Part shown: positions 52,231 through 61,033 of the stretch, piece by piece
Layout of the letters: every line of letters begins with the position of its first letter
Position numbering within the stretch: the stretch's first letter is position 1
Assembly: GCA_964573895.1 (NCBI GenBank)
Contig: CAZNLS010000001.1
Coordinates: forward strand, 18,220 to 82,219
Direction of reading: 5' to 3'
Source of the DNA: CAZNLS01 sp964573895
GTDB taxonomy: Bacteria > Acidobacteriota > Aminicenantia > UBA2199
Length of the DNA stretch: 64,000 nt
Position numbers and translations under genes: made by a program
The notes under the pieces: model-generated
Seen by the model: only the letters and a program-made list of their open reading frames with translations
Databases searched by the model: none
What the model was told of the DNA's origin: nothing

Positions 52231-53862
52231 ATGATTTTCACAGATAAAGTTGGAGAGATTTTAAAGAATCACACTGCAGGAAAAGATCTGTCCAGAAAAG
52301 AATTGATCAAAGCCCTAATTGATGATAAAGAAACATTCATAGCAGCAAACGGAGCTCTTGCAAATATTACAGGAGCAGAGTCAACGGGGAGAAGCCCAAA
52401 AGATACATTTATCGTAAAAAGAAATAGTATTGCCGATAAAATTGACTGGGATTCACCCAGCAATATAGGACTTGAGCCCTCTGTTTTTGAAGATATACTC
52501 GATGAAGTTTTAGGAATACTAAAAAATGAAAAAAGCCTTTTTGTCTCACACCGGACTATTGGTGCAGACAGTAATTATACTCTGCCTGTTCGTACCGTTT
52601 CAAACAAGGCACTAACTATGTTATTTGCAGATAATATGTTTCGTCCAAAGCCTAAGGATCTAAAAAAGAGTATTTTTTCAGAAAAAGAATTTACACTTAT
52701 TGCACTTCCCTACATAAAACTGAATCATGAAAAATATCAGGCAAAATCTAAAGTATTACGTAACACGGGGATCATTGTTGCCATGGATTTTGAGAAAATG
52801 ATCGGCCTGATAATGGGATCAGCATATCTGGGCAGTGTAAAAAAATTAATGTTTACAGTTATGAATTATATTCTTCCCGAATACAATATTTTGCCTCTTC
52901 ATGCATCCGCAAATGAAAATGGTGCAGGAGATTCTGCTCTCTTTCTTGGCCTGTCAGGAACAGGGAAAACAACTCTTTCAGCAGATCCTTCAAGATCACT
53001 CCTTGGAGATGACGAACATGGATGGGATGAGAGGGGAATAGCAAATTTTGAGAATGGGTGCTATGCAAAGCTGATCAATCTGGATCCTAAAAAGGAGCCG
53101 GAGATATACAATGCTATCATGCATTCTGATGATGTTCTCGATCACGGATCAATTGTCGAAAATGCTATGATATACCCTGATGGCGGCTTTGACTTTTTTG
53201 ATTCACGTATTACCGAAAATTCCCGTGGTTCATATCCTCTAACCTTTTTAAAAAATATTAAACCCTCCTCTGTTTCAGGGCATCCAAAAACAATTATTTT
53301 TCTAACAGCTGATGCCAATGGAGTGCTGCCGCCTGTGGCCAAACTCGACAAAAACAGTGCAATGCTCTGGTTCCTAATGGGATACACAAGTAAACTTGCA
53401 GGTACTGAAACCGGAATTATTGATCCTGTTTCAACATTTTCAAGATTCTTCGGAGAACCTTTTATGCCAAGAAATCCGGAGATTTATTCAACAATGCTGG
53501 GTGAAAAAATTACCCGTCATCATACTTCTGTATTCCTTCTTAATACCGGATGGAGCGGAGGCCCCTATGGAACCGGCAATAGAATAGCACTGCAAATAAC
53601 CCGTGACCTTCTTAACGATATCTTAAAAACCGGGCTAAAAGATTCAAAATTCAGGCGAGATGATATATTTCATCTTGATGTACCCGAACAGTGTGCAGGG
53701 TACGGAGCAGAAATTTTAGTTCCTGAAAATACATGGCAGGATAAAGAAGCATATAAATCAAGGGCAATCCAACTTGCAGAAGATTTCAGTAAACATTTCG
53801 ACAGAGCATATAAAAACAAAAATATTGATCCCAATGTAATTAGATGCTGCCCGGGAAAATAA
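52231..53862 (+). CDS. pckA: Phosphoenolpyruvate carboxykinase (ATP)
   Basis: 543 residues, the usual size of the ATP-dependent enzyme. GLSGTGKTTLSADPSR (from 240) is the P-loop (kinase 1a), LLGDDEHGWDE the metal-binding kinase 2, and ITGAESTGRSPKDTF the substrate Arg region. It interconverts oxaloacetate and PEP with ATP, serving gluconeogenesis or, in fermenting anaerobes, PEP carboxylation. AGAGGTGAC precedes the ATG, with a good promoter upstream. It converges on tsaD with 7 bp between. Confidence 0.97.
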   Translation: MIFTDKVGEILKNHTAGKDLSRKELIKALIDDKETFIAANGALANITGAESTGRSPKDTFIVKRNSIADKIDWDSPSNIGLEPSVFEDILDEVLGILKNEKSLFVSHRTIGADSNYTLPVRTVSNKALTMLFADNMFRPKPKDLKKSIFSEKEFTLIALPYIKLNHEKYQAKSKVLRNTGIIVAMDFEKMIGLIMGSAYLGSVKKLMFTVMNYILPEYNILPLHASANENGAGDSALFLGLSGTGKTTLSADPSRSLLGDDEHGWDERGIANFENGCYAKLINLDPKKEPEIYNAIMHSDDVLDHGSIVENAMIYPDGGFDFFDSRITENSRGSYPLTFLKNIKPSSVSGHPKTIIFLTADANGVLPPVAKLDKNSAMLWFLMGYTSKLAGTETGIIDPVSTFSRFFGEPFMPRNPEIYSTMLGEKITRHHTSVFLLNTGWSGGPYGTGNRIALQITRDLLNDILKTGLKDSKFRRDDIFHLDVPEQCAGYGAEILVPENTWQDKEAYKSRAIQLAEDFSKHFDRAYKNKNIDPNVIRCCPGK

Positions 53863-53869
53863 ATAATAT

Positions 53870-54889
53870 CTAAAATGTATTTCTTGGAAATGCATCAATA
53901 TAAAGATCAAAATAGTTTTCATCGGGAAAACAGATAAATTTTTCATAACCCAGCCAGGCAACCATAGTAGCATTATCGGTACAATAGTCCGGGTGCGGAG
54001 TAAATGCCGGAATTCCGGATTTTTCCGAAAATGCATTGACTTTCTCCCTTAAAAGTGAATTTCTGCTTACTCCCCCTGAGACGGTAATTGCATTCACATT
54101 ATATTTTTTTGCAGCAATTATTATTTTTCCCATAAGGTATTCTGTAATTGAATCCAAAAAAGAAGAAATAAGATCATAAAATTTTTCAGTACCTTCGATT
54201 ACATTTTCCTTTTCGGCATATCTGATAATTGCAGTCTTATAACCCGAAAAAGAAAAATCATTTGAACCATCACTCATTTTTGGTATTGTGAATTTAAATC
54301 TTCCAGGGTCGCCCATGCTATACAGCTTGTCAAGAACAGGACCACCCGGATATCCAAGGCCCAGATATTTTGCTGCTTTATCCATTACTTCACCTGCTGC
54401 ATCATCCCTTGTTGATGACAATTTTTCGAAGACAAATTTAGATTTATACAACATAAGATTTGTATGACCTCCGGAAACAATAAGGGCTAAGAGCGGGTAC
54501 TTGATTTTATCACCATATGTAATAAATGGAGATTCGGCATGTGACAAAATATGGTTTACACCGGTCAACGGGATTCCATAGGATAAGGATAATCCCTTTG
54601 CAAAAGATAAGCCGGTAAGGAGTGATCCAATAAGACCCGGCCCTGAAGTTACAGCTATCAGATTGATTTTTTTCTTAGAGATACCATGACCCGCAATCAC
54701 ATCGTCTGCTAATTTTTCAATCACTTCCAAATGACTTCTGGAGGCAATCTCAGGTACAACCCCTCCAAATTCTTTATGAAGGTCAATTTGGGATTTTACC
54801 TTTTCGCTAATTACCCTGTTTAACCGTCCTCTTTCAACAAGGGATACTGCTGTCTCATCACAGGAAGATTCAATACCAAGTATAAACAT
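53870..54889 (-). CDS. tsaD: tRNA N6-adenosine threonylcarbamoyltransferase TsaD
   Basis: 339 residues. LGIESSCDETAVSLVE is the N-terminal ASKHA motif, GVNHILSHAES (110-120) contains the two metal-binding His (H113, H117), and VTSGPGLIGSLLTGLSFAKGL and SFSGYKTAI are family signatures. With TsaB, TsaC and TsaE it makes t6A37 in ANN-decoding tRNAs. The partners are not in the window. Start ATG at 54889; the promoter region is shared with the divergent secreted-protein gene. Confidence 0.96.
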   Translation of the reverse strand: MFILGIESSCDETAVSLVERGRLNRVISEKVKSQIDLHKEFGGVVPEIASRSHLEVIEKLADDVIAGHGISKKKINLIAVTSGPGLIGSLLTGLSFAKGLSLSYGIPLTGVNHILSHAESPFITYGDKIKYPLLALIVSGGHTNLMLYKSKFVFEKLSSTRDDAAGEVMDKAAKYLGLGYPGGPVLDKLYSMGDPGRFKFTIPKMSDGSNDFSFSGYKTAIIRYAEKENVIEGTEKFYDLISSFLDSITEYLMGKIIIAAKKYNVNAITVSGGVSRNSLLREKVNAFSEKSGIPAFTPHPDYCTDNATMVAWLGYEKFICFPDENYFDLYIDAFPRNTF

Positions 54890-54966
54890 TTTTTGATATT
54901 ATCACGTTTAATTTGCAGAGACAATTGACATTTTAGATCAAATGGAAAAGAATATGGCAGGAAAAA

Positions 54967-56475
54967 ATGGTTAAAAGAAAACTTGTTATTCTGTTAGTAC
55001 AATTTTTTGTTCTCAATTCAATACTTTTCACTTCTAAAAAGGAATTCCCAATTTATACAAATCTTAGAATAGACTACGATTCTGCATCTCTGTTAGAAAT
55101 AGAACCGGGAGATCTAAAATTATTTGTGAACAAGAAAAGTACACCTGTTAATTCAGTTAGAAAAATTAACCGGTCATTTGGTTCAAAAGAACTTCTTGGC
55201 AGAAATTTCATTTTATCAACCGGAAATTTTTCTGAATATGAGAAAAAGTTGTCGAGCGGAATCTCTTACCTGGTAACAGAAATTCTCACTCCCTCCGATT
55301 CATTAATACTTGTAACCGGCAATAGTATTCACCAGATAAAAATATCAAGAAACAAGGGTAAAATAATAAATAACATAGAAGATATTTTACTTCTATTTTT
55401 TGAAGCCCGCTCCAGGCAGCAATTAAGAATTTCAAAAGATATTAATTTAGAGCTTAGAAGACTAAAAAATTATTTTGAAAGCTATGATCCTGCAAACAGA
55501 ATTGTAAGTGAAGGTCAGCTCTACTTCGAAACACTGACAAAACTGGCAACCGAAATTAATTTTTTCAAACAAAATTTTATATCTCCTACAAAAAAGGGGG
55601 CAAAAAAAGTATCTGAACTACTTGGCCTCAGGCAGGGGCATCGCTATTGGATCCATATCCAAAACAGCAAACTTTATCCATTTTCAAAGCAACTGCAATA
55701 TTCATTAAAGTGGATAAAATATCATATGTCTATGACTACAATTGCAGAATCAAGCTGGCATAAAGTTGTAAATTCACAACTTCATACACTTGAACAGGCT
55801 GTGATGATTTCTGATGTATTTCCATCTATTTCACTTTCCAGGATATTTGTGGACACAAATATATCATTTTTTACAAGCCTTATAAAAAGTAATCAAAAAA
55901 GTGAAGGGATTTTTTCAAAACTTACCGCAGATATTGAAAGTGTTTTTCGTTCCGTAACAAAAAAAAGCGGGGGAACTTTTGTTGAGTCAAAAAACAGTGA
56001 ATCGGGAATTCGCAATATGAAAGACCACATAGATACATTTTTCAGGATTGAATTTAATACAGGAGTTATTCCCCGAAAAGTTAACCTTAAATTAGAGCTT
56101 CCCGGACATTACAAAAACCTATACTACAGAAAATCTATTGATATCGACAGTTTTATCAAATTGTTCAAAGACTATTCTTCGGAAAGGATCAAGTTGGGAT
56201 TATTTAAATTCAAAAAAGGAGTACTCTCATTTGAAGTATCATCTTTTTCAAGAAGTAAAAAAGAGAAAATTGGACTTATTAAAGCTGTATTGGAAGTTGA
56301 AGATTCGAATAAAAAAATTATCTATAAAACCTCAAATATTTTAAGAACTGTAAAACCAAAGATCCATGTTGATGTTCGAATTCCGGTTAAATCCAGGAAA
56401 AGCTGTATCATCAGGCTGGATATTCTTGATATGATATCAAACAGGGCAATAAGAAAAGAACTTACTGTTAAATAA
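54967..56475 (+). CDS. Hypothetical secreted protein, 502 residues
   Basis: An N-terminal signal (residues 5-22, ending near ILFTSKK) leads to an exported protein with no recognised family. The first 140 residues alternate beta segments (LRIDYDSASLLEIEPGDLKLFVN, ILSTGNFSEYEKKL, EILTPSDSLILVTG) that could be a von Willebrand-like beta-alpha fold, the middle (~150-330) is helical, and the C-terminus returns to beta structure (KPKIHVDVRIP). AGGA lies before the ATG. It stands between tsaD and the deacetylase gene, and no partner is evident. Confidence 0.65.
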   Translation: MVKRKLVILLVQFFVLNSILFTSKKEFPIYTNLRIDYDSASLLEIEPGDLKLFVNKKSTPVNSVRKINRSFGSKELLGRNFILSTGNFSEYEKKLSSGISYLVTEILTPSDSLILVTGNSIHQIKISRNKGKIINNIEDILLLFFEARSRQQLRISKDINLELRRLKNYFESYDPANRIVSEGQLYFETLTKLATEINFFKQNFISPTKKGAKKVSELLGLRQGHRYWIHIQNSKLYPFSKQLQYSLKWIKYHMSMTTIAESSWHKVVNSQLHTLEQAVMISDVFPSISLSRIFVDTNISFFTSLIKSNQKSEGIFSKLTADIESVFRSVTKKSGGTFVESKNSESGIRNMKDHIDTFFRIEFNTGVIPRKVNLKLELPGHYKNLYYRKSIDIDSFIKLFKDYSSERIKLGLFKFKKGVLSFEVSSFSRSKKEKIGLIKAVLEVEDSNKKIIYKTSNILRTVKPKIHVDVRIPVKSRKSCIIRLDILDMISNRAIRKELTVK

Positions 56476-56480
56476 TAATA

Positions 56481-57635
56481 TTATTCCAACAATTCCTTAA
56501 CAAAGACAATATTCACTTTTTGAGATTTTATAAACGGTATCATATCTCTAATAGCGTTTAAAGTTGATCTGAATGGATGGCCGATAGCAATTGCAGTCCC
56601 GTTTTTTTTTGCAATTTTAATTAGTCTTTTTATCTGGTAAACGGAGTGATCATAATTTTGGATATGATCTAAAAAAACATCTCTTTTCGCTGTCTTAACC
56701 CCGATCTTTTTTGCAATAGAAAATGCAACAGAATCGAAATCAGTTTTTGAATCGATGAAAAACATTCTCTTTGATTTTACAACACTTAAGATTTTTATCA
56801 TTATCTTCCTGTTTGAAGTCACCAGTGAACCCTGATGATTATTAATACCTTTTGCAAACGGCACTAATTTTTCTGCTCTTGAAATCAATTCTTCAATATA
56901 TTTTTCATCTGAATCAATCATAATTGTATTTTTTAAAGTATGACCGTTAAACTGATCTTTCTTTGGCTGCATTGGAAGATGTATAAGTTCTTCAAGACCA
57001 TATTCATGAATCCATTTTGCCTCTTCAAATCCTCTTGGAGAAAAGGGAAGGACTGAGGCAGTAACCGGAATCCCAAGTTTTTTCAACTCAAGTGCTCCAA
57101 GGGAATGAGCACCTAAATCATCAATCAGAAATGCGATTCTCGGACCCGTTTTTTTTATTGTAATTTTCCTGGCGACACTCTTTTTTTCTGTTTTTGTGAG
57201 TAAAAGATAGTGGTAAGACAAATTATTATGCACGGTTTTGAACAGGTATGTTGTCTTTTGTTTCTCTCTTTTTACTTCAACAGGAATCAGTTTAAATCCG
57301 TTATTTTTTGCAATATACTTTATTTTTTTATCTAATTCTTTAAACCTTTTTTTACTGACATCGATTTTAAAATGAAAATTCCCCTTAATGTCCTTATAAT
57401 AATCAAAAAGATAATCCCCTTTTCCTAATAATTCGAATAAATTTCTGTTAAACTTAAAAGCATACGTTTCCGGTTTTTTGTTTCCCAGTAATTTGGTAAA
57501 CAGGTAAGAGTTTCCTGAGTGATTGTATTCGATATACTCAAGTAAAAATATTAAAAAAAGTGCAATTAGTATAAAAGAGAAAAAAATAGCAGGTGAAAAA
57601 ATACTTTTTTTTATTTTCCGTTTTTTCTTTCCCAT
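56481..57635 (-). CDS. Divergent polysaccharide deacetylase (DUF610/YibQ-like)
   Basis: 384 residues with one N-terminal membrane helix (~14-34). The C-terminal ~230 residues form the divergent deacetylase fold: IAFLIDDLGAHSLGALELKK (with the Asp pair), SVLPFSPRGFEEA, ELIHLPMQPK and KGINNHQGSLVT. The catalytic His/Asp arrangement of true NodB enzymes is modified, as is usual in the YibQ group. Residues ~45-150 form a separate extracytoplasmic region. It is adjacent to the EnvC-like gene (47 bp), as YibQ is in many Gram-negatives, so a role in cell-wall separation is inferred. Confidence 0.88.
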   Translation of the reverse strand: MGKKKRKIKKSIFSPAIFFSFILIALFLIFLLEYIEYNHSGNSYLFTKLLGNKKPETYAFKFNRNLFELLGKGDYLFDYYKDIKGNFHFKIDVSKKRFKELDKKIKYIAKNNGFKLIPVEVKREKQKTTYLFKTVHNNLSYHYLLLTKTEKKSVARKITIKKTGPRIAFLIDDLGAHSLGALELKKLGIPVTASVLPFSPRGFEEAKWIHEYGLEELIHLPMQPKKDQFNGHTLKNTIMIDSDEKYIEELISRAEKLVPFAKGINNHQGSLVTSNRKIMIKILSVVKSKRMFFIDSKTDFDSVAFSIAKKIGVKTAKRDVFLDHIQNYDHSVYQIKRLIKIAKKNGTAIAIGHPFRSTLNAIRDMIPFIKSQKVNIVFVKELLE

Positions 57636-57682
57636 AAAAGTTTTAAATATAACCGCTTATTATATAGGAGTAAATTAAAAAA

Positions 57683-58804
57683 TCAATCTGCTTTTTTTAA
57701 CCATTTAATTGGATTTTCGGCTTTTGTTCTCCTTCTTATCTCAAAATACAGAGATTTTCCCGAAGTTGATCCTGTATCCCCTACAACACCTATAACATCA
57801 CCTCCGGAAACAAAATCCCCTTTGTTTTTTAAAAATCTTTCACAGTGTCCGTAAATGGTCAAAAAATCATTGGAATGCTGAACTATAATAATATTTCCAT
57901 ATCCTTTGAAATAATTCTGGAAAATTATTATTCCGGGAAATACTGATTTAATCCTATCGGAACCGCCAGGCTTTATTTCTATACCATTGTTAAATATATA
58001 AGTGTTGAATCTGGTACTCTTTGTTTTCCCAAAACGTGTATGAACAACTCCTTTTACAGGCCAGTTCAATCTGCCCTTTATTTTATTAAGATCAATTACC
58101 GGAAGCTCTGCTTTGCCTGATTCATGTTTTATTATACTGTTTAATTTTACAGCTTCTTTTTTTAGATCTGATATCATTGAAAGGAATTTTTTTCTGTCGC
58201 TGTTTATTTTTGAAACAAAATCCAGTTTTCTACTTCTGATTTCCGAAATTTCTTTAAGTTTTTTATTCCTGTTATTTCTTAATATGAGCTGTTTTTTCAG
58301 TTCGGTTTTTAACTTTGCCTCAATTAAGTTAAGGCTGATAATAAGATTTTTTATTTCATCAATTTTATCCAGATTGTATCGAATCAAAGAAATAAATAAT
58401 TGGTAGTTTTTAAACAATTGATCTATATTTTTTACATTAAAAAAAATCTTAAAATTACCCACCCTGCCTCTCTTATACAATATTCTCAAGACTTTTTTTA
58501 CTCTTTGTTTTATCCCTTCTATATTAAATTCCAATCTCTTTTTTTCTCTTCTTTTTTCAGCAATCTCTTTTTTTGTTGAATCAAGATTTAATTCAATTTT
58601 TTTTCTTTCACTCGCAGCTTTTTTATATTCAAGTTCAATTTTATACAATTCATTCAACACAGATGTTCCTTCCCGCTTTAAATTTCTAATTTTTAACTCA
58701 ATTTTATTAATTTCATCATTAATCTGTTTTAACCTATCCTCATTTTTTGAAAAAACAGGTGAGCTTAATACAAAAATAATTAAGATAAAGGGGCAAATTT
58801 TCAT
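57683..58804 (-). CDS. EnvC-like murein hydrolase activator (coiled coil plus degenerate M23/LytM)
   Basis: 373 residues: signal peptide (1-19), coiled coil (~22-230; KRLEFNIEGIKQRVKKVLRI, etc.), then a LytM domain (~245-370). In the LytM part the metal ligands are lost: GIEIKPGGSDRI replaces HxxxD, while YGHCE keeps one His, and YFEIRRRT ends it. Such degeneration defines EnvC-type proteins, which activate amidases at the division septum rather than cut murein. It lies in a wall/division block with the YibQ-like gene and xerC/D. Confidence 0.9.
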   Translation of the reverse strand: MKICPFILIIFVLSSPVFSKNEDRLKQINDEINKIELKIRNLKREGTSVLNELYKIELEYKKAASERKKIELNLDSTKKEIAEKRREKKRLEFNIEGIKQRVKKVLRILYKRGRVGNFKIFFNVKNIDQLFKNYQLFISLIRYNLDKIDEIKNLIISLNLIEAKLKTELKKQLILRNNRNKKLKEISEIRSRKLDFVSKINSDRKKFLSMISDLKKEAVKLNSIIKHESGKAELPVIDLNKIKGRLNWPVKGVVHTRFGKTKSTRFNTYIFNNGIEIKPGGSDRIKSVFPGIIIFQNYFKGYGNIIIVQHSNDFLTIYGHCERFLKNKGDFVSGGDVIGVVGDTGSTSGKSLYFEIRRRTKAENPIKWLKKAD

Positions 58805-58850
58805 TTAAAACATTATAAGCCAAGGGAATAACATCGTAAAGTTATCCGGG

Positions 58851-59741
58851 CTATTCCTTTTTTGATCTCGGATGAAATTTTTTATATTTTTTTTGCAGAT
58901 CTTTATAATCCAGCGAAGTATATTTTTCGGTCGTAGAAAGATTTGAATGCCCGAGTAATTCCTGAATTATCCTTAAATTTGCACCGTTCTGAAGAAGATG
59001 AGTGGCAAAAGAGTGTCTGAAAAGATGAGGATACACATTTTTCGAAGAACTCGTAACATCAAAAAAAGTCTTTTTCAATATTTTTTCAACACCTCTTGCA
59101 GTAATGGGGTTACCGCGGAAATTTAGAAATAGAACCTGCGGCCTGTTTGGCAAAATCTTTTTAGATTTCTCTACATACTTATTCAGCGATTCCAGAGCAG
59201 TGTTGTTGAAAGGCACTATTCTCTCTTTTTTTCCTTTCCCAAGGACCCGGATCATTCTTTCTTCAAAATTCACATCATTAATAGTTAATCCTGTTAATTC
59301 GGATATTCTCAAACCTGTAGCATAAAGGAGTTCAAAAATTGCCTTGTTTCTGATTTGAAGGAGAGTTTCATCCGGGAGTGAATCCAAAAAATGTATCATC
59401 TCTTTTTCTGTTATTATCTCGGGAATTTTTCCTGAAATTTTCGGCGTATCTATCCGGTCAAAAGGATTAGATGAAATGAAATCTTTTTTTTTTAGATAGT
59501 TAAAAAAAGATTTCAATGAATAAATTTTTCTTGAAAGAGTAACGCTATTTCTGGATTTTTGAAAAATTTCTGTCAAAAATTGCCGGATATCATCCCTGTT
59601 TATATTAATTTTCTTTTCTTCAGAATAATCTATCCACTGTTTTATATCCTGCCTGTATGCTCTGATTGTATTAGGTGAATATTTTTTTATTTCCGAGAGA
59701 TATTCTGTAAAATCTTTCAGGATATTTCTGATTCCATCCAC
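58851..59741 (-). CDS. Site-specific tyrosine recombinase XerC/XerD
   Basis: 296 residues of the normal Xer length, with a SAM-like N-terminal domain and a catalytic domain holding R145 (ATGLRISEL), K169 or K171, H239 and R242 (HLFRHSFATHLL), H265 (LLGHSNLSTTEKY) and the nucleophile Y274. It resolves chromosome dimers at dif. I cannot choose between XerC and XerD. The gene overlaps the 3' end of trmFO by 25 bp. It is housekeeping, and not evidence for mobility of the insert at 1-6 kb. Confidence 0.93.
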   Translation of the reverse strand: MDGIRNILKDFTEYLSEIKKYSPNTIRAYRQDIKQWIDYSEEKKININRDDIRQFLTEIFQKSRNSVTLSRKIYSLKSFFNYLKKKDFISSNPFDRIDTPKISGKIPEIITEKEMIHFLDSLPDETLLQIRNKAIFELLYATGLRISELTGLTINDVNFEERMIRVLGKGKKERIVPFNNTALESLNKYVEKSKKILPNRPQVLFLNFRGNPITARGVEKILKKTFFDVTSSSKNVYPHLFRHSFATHLLQNGANLRIIQELLGHSNLSTTEKYTSLDYKDLQKKYKKFHPRSKKE

Positions 59742-61030
59742 TCTTCTATTCTAATCAAAGCTTTTCCGGCTTTCAATTCTTTCCTTCTTTTTTTATTTTT
59801 TTCCTTTATTTTAATATTATTAATCAGTCCGAAGGAAAACTTTGAAGGTCTGAAATCCCTCCAGTTACTTTCCGTTATATAGGAAATAAGAGAGCCTGAT
59901 GCTGTCGATACCGGTAGTGGGTTGAGTTTTTCACCTTTTAATGTCTTTGCTGCATTTATACCTGCAATGAGCCCGGAACAAACTGATTCAAGATATCCTT
60001 CAACTCCCGATATCTGCCCTGCAAAAAAAATATTCGGACTTGTTTTCATTCTGTAATAGTTATCAAGTATCAACGGGGCATTAATATATGAGTTTCTGTG
60101 CATCCTGCCGTATCGGATAAACTCAGCCTTTCCAAGGCCGGGAAGAGTTCGAAAAATCCTCTTCTGCTCACTATATTTCAGTCTTGTCTGGAATCCAACC
60201 ATTTGGAAGAAATTCTTTTTTAGATCATCCTGCCTGAGTTGAACAAGAGCATACGGCTGTTTCCCGGTTTTAGGATTTTTAAAACCTACAGGCTTCATAG
60301 GCCCAAATGAAGCGGAATCTTTTCCTCTGGAAGCAATAACCTCAATTGGAAGACATGACTCAAAATATAAATTTTCCTCAAAATTTTTTAATTCGACTTT
60401 TTCGGCTGAAACAAGCTCACTTATAAATTCATAATAGTGCTTCTCTTCAAGGGGAATATTAATAAAATCAGGATTTCCCTTCCCATATCTGGCTCCCCAG
60501 AATACTTCGGAAAAATCAATTGAGTCAAAGTCAATTATAGGACTTGTTGCATCATAAAAATAAAGATTGTTCCTTCCGGTCAGGAGCATTATGCTCTTTG
60601 AAAATTTTTCTGTAGTCAGGGGCCCGGTTGCAACTACTATGACTTCATAATCTTCAGGCAGTGAAACCACTTCTTTATTTATAATATTAACATCATCTAT
60701 TTTACTGATCTCTTTTGTTAAACGAATTGATAATGCATCCCTGTCAACAGAAAAACTTCCACCGGCAGCAACCCTGCATGGCTCAGCATTCTTCAGAAAA
60801 AAGGAATTAAGAATTTTCAATTCAGCCTTCAATAATCCGGCCCCCGTGGAGATCTCGTTTGATCCAAGAGAATTGGAACATATCATTTCCCCGAAAGTTC
60901 TCATTTTATGGCCTTCAGTCAGCCTTTCAGGTTTTAAATCAAACAGATCAACTCTGATACCGCGTTTGGAAATCTGGTATGCAGCTTCAAGCCCTGCAAG
61001 GCCGGCACCCAGGACTGCTATCTTTTTCAA
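59717..61030 (-). CDS. trmFO: tRNA m5U54 methyltransferase TrmFO (folate/FAD-dependent)
   Basis: 437 residues from a TTG start. VLGAGLAGLEAA (5-17) is the FAD Rossmann loop, EMICSNSLGSNEISTG holds the catalytic Cys (C51), and VVATGPLTTEKF, YDATSPI and FFAGQISGVEGYLES are family signatures. It makes ribothymidine at tRNA position 54 using methylenetetrahydrofolate. The topA-trmFO-xer order is common in Gram-positives and several other phyla. Start 3 bp after the topA stop. Confidence 0.95.
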   Translation of the reverse strand: MKKIAVLGAGLAGLEAAYQISKRGIRVDLFDLKPERLTEGHKMRTFGEMICSNSLGSNEISTGAGLLKAELKILNSFFLKNAEPCRVAAGGSFSVDRDALSIRLTKEISKIDDVNIINKEVVSLPEDYEVIVVATGPLTTEKFSKSIMLLTGRNNLYFYDATSPIIDFDSIDFSEVFWGARYGKGNPDFINIPLEEKHYYEFISELVSAEKVELKNFEENLYFESCLPIEVIASRGKDSASFGPMKPVGFKNPKTGKQPYALVQLRQDDLKKNFFQMVGFQTRLKYSEQKRIFRTLPGLGKAEFIRYGRMHRNSYINAPLILDNYYRMKTSPNIFFAGQISGVEGYLESVCSGLIAGINAAKTLKGEKLNPLPVSTASGSLISYITESNWRDFRPSKFSFGLINNIKIKEKNKKRRKELKAGKALIRIEEWMESEIS

Positions 61031-61033
61031 GCT

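Noticed and set aside
58851..59741. Xer recombinase as the integrase of the insert near 1-6 kb
   Set aside because: It has normal XerC/D length and sits in a conserved housekeeping block more than 50 kb away.
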